A stretch of DNA of 23,186 nucleotides from the IMG/VR virus record IMGVR_UViG_3300009285_006422, positions 1 through 23,186 of that record. One strand, written 5' to 3'. How positions within the stretch are numbered: the stretch's first letter is position 1; each line of letters starts with the position of its first letter. Below the pieces are notes generated by a model. It was not told the DNA's origin. It saw only the letters and a list, made by a program, of their open reading frames with translations, and ran no database searches. The stretch comes from a virus. Of this stretch, positions 22,073-23,186 are shown piece by piece. Both the position numbers and the translations under genes were made by a program.

Positions 22073-22543
22073 TTAGTTGAAAAATTCTTTGAGCCGCATT
22101 ACCACGGCCTCGATAGTCTCGCTATCGCGAATAGCGAATTCCTTGTCACGAAGAATAAAGATTTTATCCAGTCCAGATTGTCGCCATCCCTGATCCTCCG
22201 GGCTGCTCGTAAAGCCGTGAACCCAGGGGACGTCAACGTAATGCTTGAACTCGTGGACGAGCGCCATAGTATCGCCCTCTTGAATGTGGATGACCTCCCT
22301 ATTCCAATCGTAGAACGCCCCGACCCCTCGGTTAGGGTCAATCTTCTCGATAGAGGCGGAGAACGCCACGACATGCATCGGGATTCCGGCCAAGAGATCG
22401 TGCCTTGTAGAGTAGACTCTAATTTCGACTCCGGCCACGATTCCGGCCATCCGGAATTGCGGAGAAGAGGGCTTAAGTGTCACAGTCGCGCAGCCCCCTA
22501 TCAGGAGCGCGAGGGCGATCAAAAAATGTCTCATAATTTTCAT
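22073..22543 (-). CDS. Lipoprotein with HExxH zincin-like motif, reverse-strand moron
   Basis: 156 residues on the minus strand. Residues 1-17 are a lipoprotein signal (MRHFLIALALLIGGC) with Cys18 for lipid attachment. Residues 97-101 are H-E-F-K-H, the HExxH zinc-binding motif in a helix-like context (ALVHEFKHYVD). Glu135 (DKEFAI) is a possible third ligand. It would sit in the periplasm or on the outer membrane. It is opposed to the tail operon and has its own promoter, as expected of a moron expressed from a prophage. A role in superinfection exclusion or host envelope change is possible; protease activity is unproven. Confidence 0.8.
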   Translation of the reverse strand: MKIMRHFLIALALLIGGCATVTLKPSSPQFRMAGIVAGVEIRVYSTRHDLLAGIPMHVVAFSASIEKIDPNRGVGAFYDWNREVIHIQEGDTMALVHEFKHYVDVPWVHGFTSSPEDQGWRQSGLDKIFILRDKEFAIRDSETIEAVVMRLKEFFN

Positions 22544-22549
22544 GCCTAG

Positions 22550-22578
22550 ATTATATAACGTATCTTATAATGAGTCAA
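22550..22578 (-). promoter_or_regulatory. Strong sigma70-type promoter of the lipoprotein gene
   Basis: On the minus strand: -35 TTGACT (22578-22573, 5 of 6), 17-base spacer, perfect -10 TATAAT (22555-22550), then 6 bases to ATG at 22543. The transcript should begin at or beside the start codon. The -10 hexamer also forms an inverted pair with TATAAT at 22566-22571 on the plus strand. Confidence 0.8.
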
Positions 22579-22605
22579 GGGGCAAGTCCAGCCCGGAGAT
22601 CCGCC

Positions 22606-22794
22606 ATGACCCTTGACGAGCTGAGGCAGAGGGAGGATAGAATAAGGGCCGTAGTAGACGCCTGGACGGACGAGGACCGCCGGATCGCCTACGCCTACCT
22701 CCACAGGGGCTACGACATGCGGATAACGGACTGCGAGAAGGCGCTGGCAAGGGCGCTTCTGGGGGAGGACGGGGGCAGAGATAGAATGCGCTAG
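22606..22794 (+). CDS. Small helical hypothetical protein
   Basis: 62 residues from ATG 22606, supported by GGAG at 22595-22598 and by MTLDELRQREDRIRAVVDAWTDEDRRIAYAYLHRGYDMRITDCEKALARALLGED, which reads as a complete helical, highly charged protein. In-frame ATG 22570 lies within the opposing promoter and has no ribosome site. It has no recognised family. It begins the rightward block that continues with the ParB-like gene. Confidence 0.6.
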   Translation: MTLDELRQREDRIRAVVDAWTDEDRRIAYAYLHRGYDMRITDCEKALARALLGEDGGRDRMR

Positions 22795-22836
22795 AAGGAC
22801 TATTAGACCGCCCTAGACGGGCAAACGGTGAATCTT

Positions 22837-23186
22837 ATGGCGAAACCCAAGGGAAACCACGCAAAACGGCCGAAAGCCAAGAACGGGGCCAAGAGAGAGG
22901 CGAAGAGGAACGTCTCAATCATAAGCAGAGAAGATATCAAGCAAGACGAGAACAACGTCCGACGACACGATCTCCGGAACATCGGCATGATAGAAGAGGC
23001 GCTTCGAGATATCGGCGCGGCGAGATCGGGAGTCATAGATGAAAACGGCAGGGTCCTCGCCGGGAACGCGACCCTAGAGGCGCTCACTCAAGTTGGGATA
23101 AAAAAAATCGTGGTTGTAGACACGAAAGGAGACGAGTGGGTCGTGGTGAGGCGGAGAGGATTGACGGAGGAGCAGAAGGAGGGGTT
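22837..23186 (+). CDS. ParB-like N-terminal domain protein (partial, runs off the window)
   Basis: 116 residues are visible. After a basic N-terminus (residues 1-25), the segment from ~28 fits the ParB/Srx fold: NNVRRHDLRNIGMIEEALRDIGAARSGVIDENGRVLAGNATLEALTQVGIKKIVVV, including the family G-x-V-L-AGN-x-x motif and the segment DEWVVVRRRGLTEEQK. Phage proteins of this type often carry a C-terminal methyltransferase or helicase-linked region; that part is outside the window. Start ATG 22837; GTG 22828 is in frame but has no better ribosome site. Confidence 0.8.
   Translation, partial: MAKPKGNHAKRPKAKNGAKREAKRNVSIISREDIKQDENNVRRHDLRNIGMIEEALRDIGAARSGVIDENGRVLAGNATLEALTQVGIKKIVVVDTKGDEWVVVRRRGLTEEQKEG

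Noticed and set aside
22570-22605. ATG 22570 as start of the small gene, and a plus-strand promoter using TATAAT at 22566-22571
   Set aside because: No ribosome site precedes 22570, it lies on the -35/-10 region of the opposing promoter, and there is no -35 match at 17 bases on the plus strand.
1-23186. CRISPR arrays, rRNA genes, transposase genes, integrase or attachment sites
   Set aside because: I saw no regularly spaced repeats, no rRNA-like sequence, and no transposase or recombinase motifs on either strand.

Overview
The window is a 23 kb piece of a dsDNA tailed (siphovirus-type) phage or prophage. It holds most of the head-tail connector, tail, lysis and distal-tail module, in the usual order: head-tail adaptor (DUF1320-like), Mu gpG-like morphogenesis protein, tail completion protein, tail tube, frameshifted tail assembly chaperone, tape measure, DUF2460-like distal tail protein, minor tail protein L-like hub, NlpC/P60 peptidase, and a fused gpI/gpJ host-specificity protein. 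The host is probably a diderm (Gram-negative-type) bacterium, because the phage carries a spanin-like pair and a lipoprotein. The structural genes look GC-rich yet use AGG (Arg) and ATA (Ile) often, unlike enterobacterial phages. TAA, TAG and TGA all act as stops. I cannot name the host.

Layout: 1-303 is the 3' end of an unknown gene plus a small membrane protein. 300-3449 is a large three-part glycosyltransferase/methyltransferase/glycosyltransferase. 3470-7546 holds connector and tail-tube genes, with a membrane/cysteine-cluster protein and a zinc-finger protein between them. 7552-13353 is the tail core (chaperones, tape measure, distal tail protein), invaded by three HNH endonuclease genes and one broken HNH relic, all visibly more AT-rich than the structural genes. 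13353-15911 is a lysis cassette placed inside the tail module. 15931-22064 is the tail tip and receptor-binding region. 22073-22543 is a reverse-strand lipoprotein with an HExxH motif. 22606 to the end is the start of a new rightward block that opens with a ParB-like protein.

The strongest findings are these. (1) All three reverse-strand genes (HNH, HNH relic, lipoprotein) have the same upstream geometry, TTGNNN-N17-TATAAT-N6-ATG, so each carries its own sigma70-type promoter and should give an essentially leaderless mRNA. (2) The tail chaperone overlap needs a +1 (or -2) ribosomal shift, at T6-C followed one base later by a perfect 6-bp stem with a GAGA tetraloop. (3) The distal tail gene is broken near its 3' end by an exact 77-bp tandem duplication. 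Its C-terminal code then reappears, diverged at synonymous sites, on the far side of the HNH relic, marking a mosaic junction. (4) One endonuclease combines a zinc-finger array, two different HNH domains and an AP2 domain.
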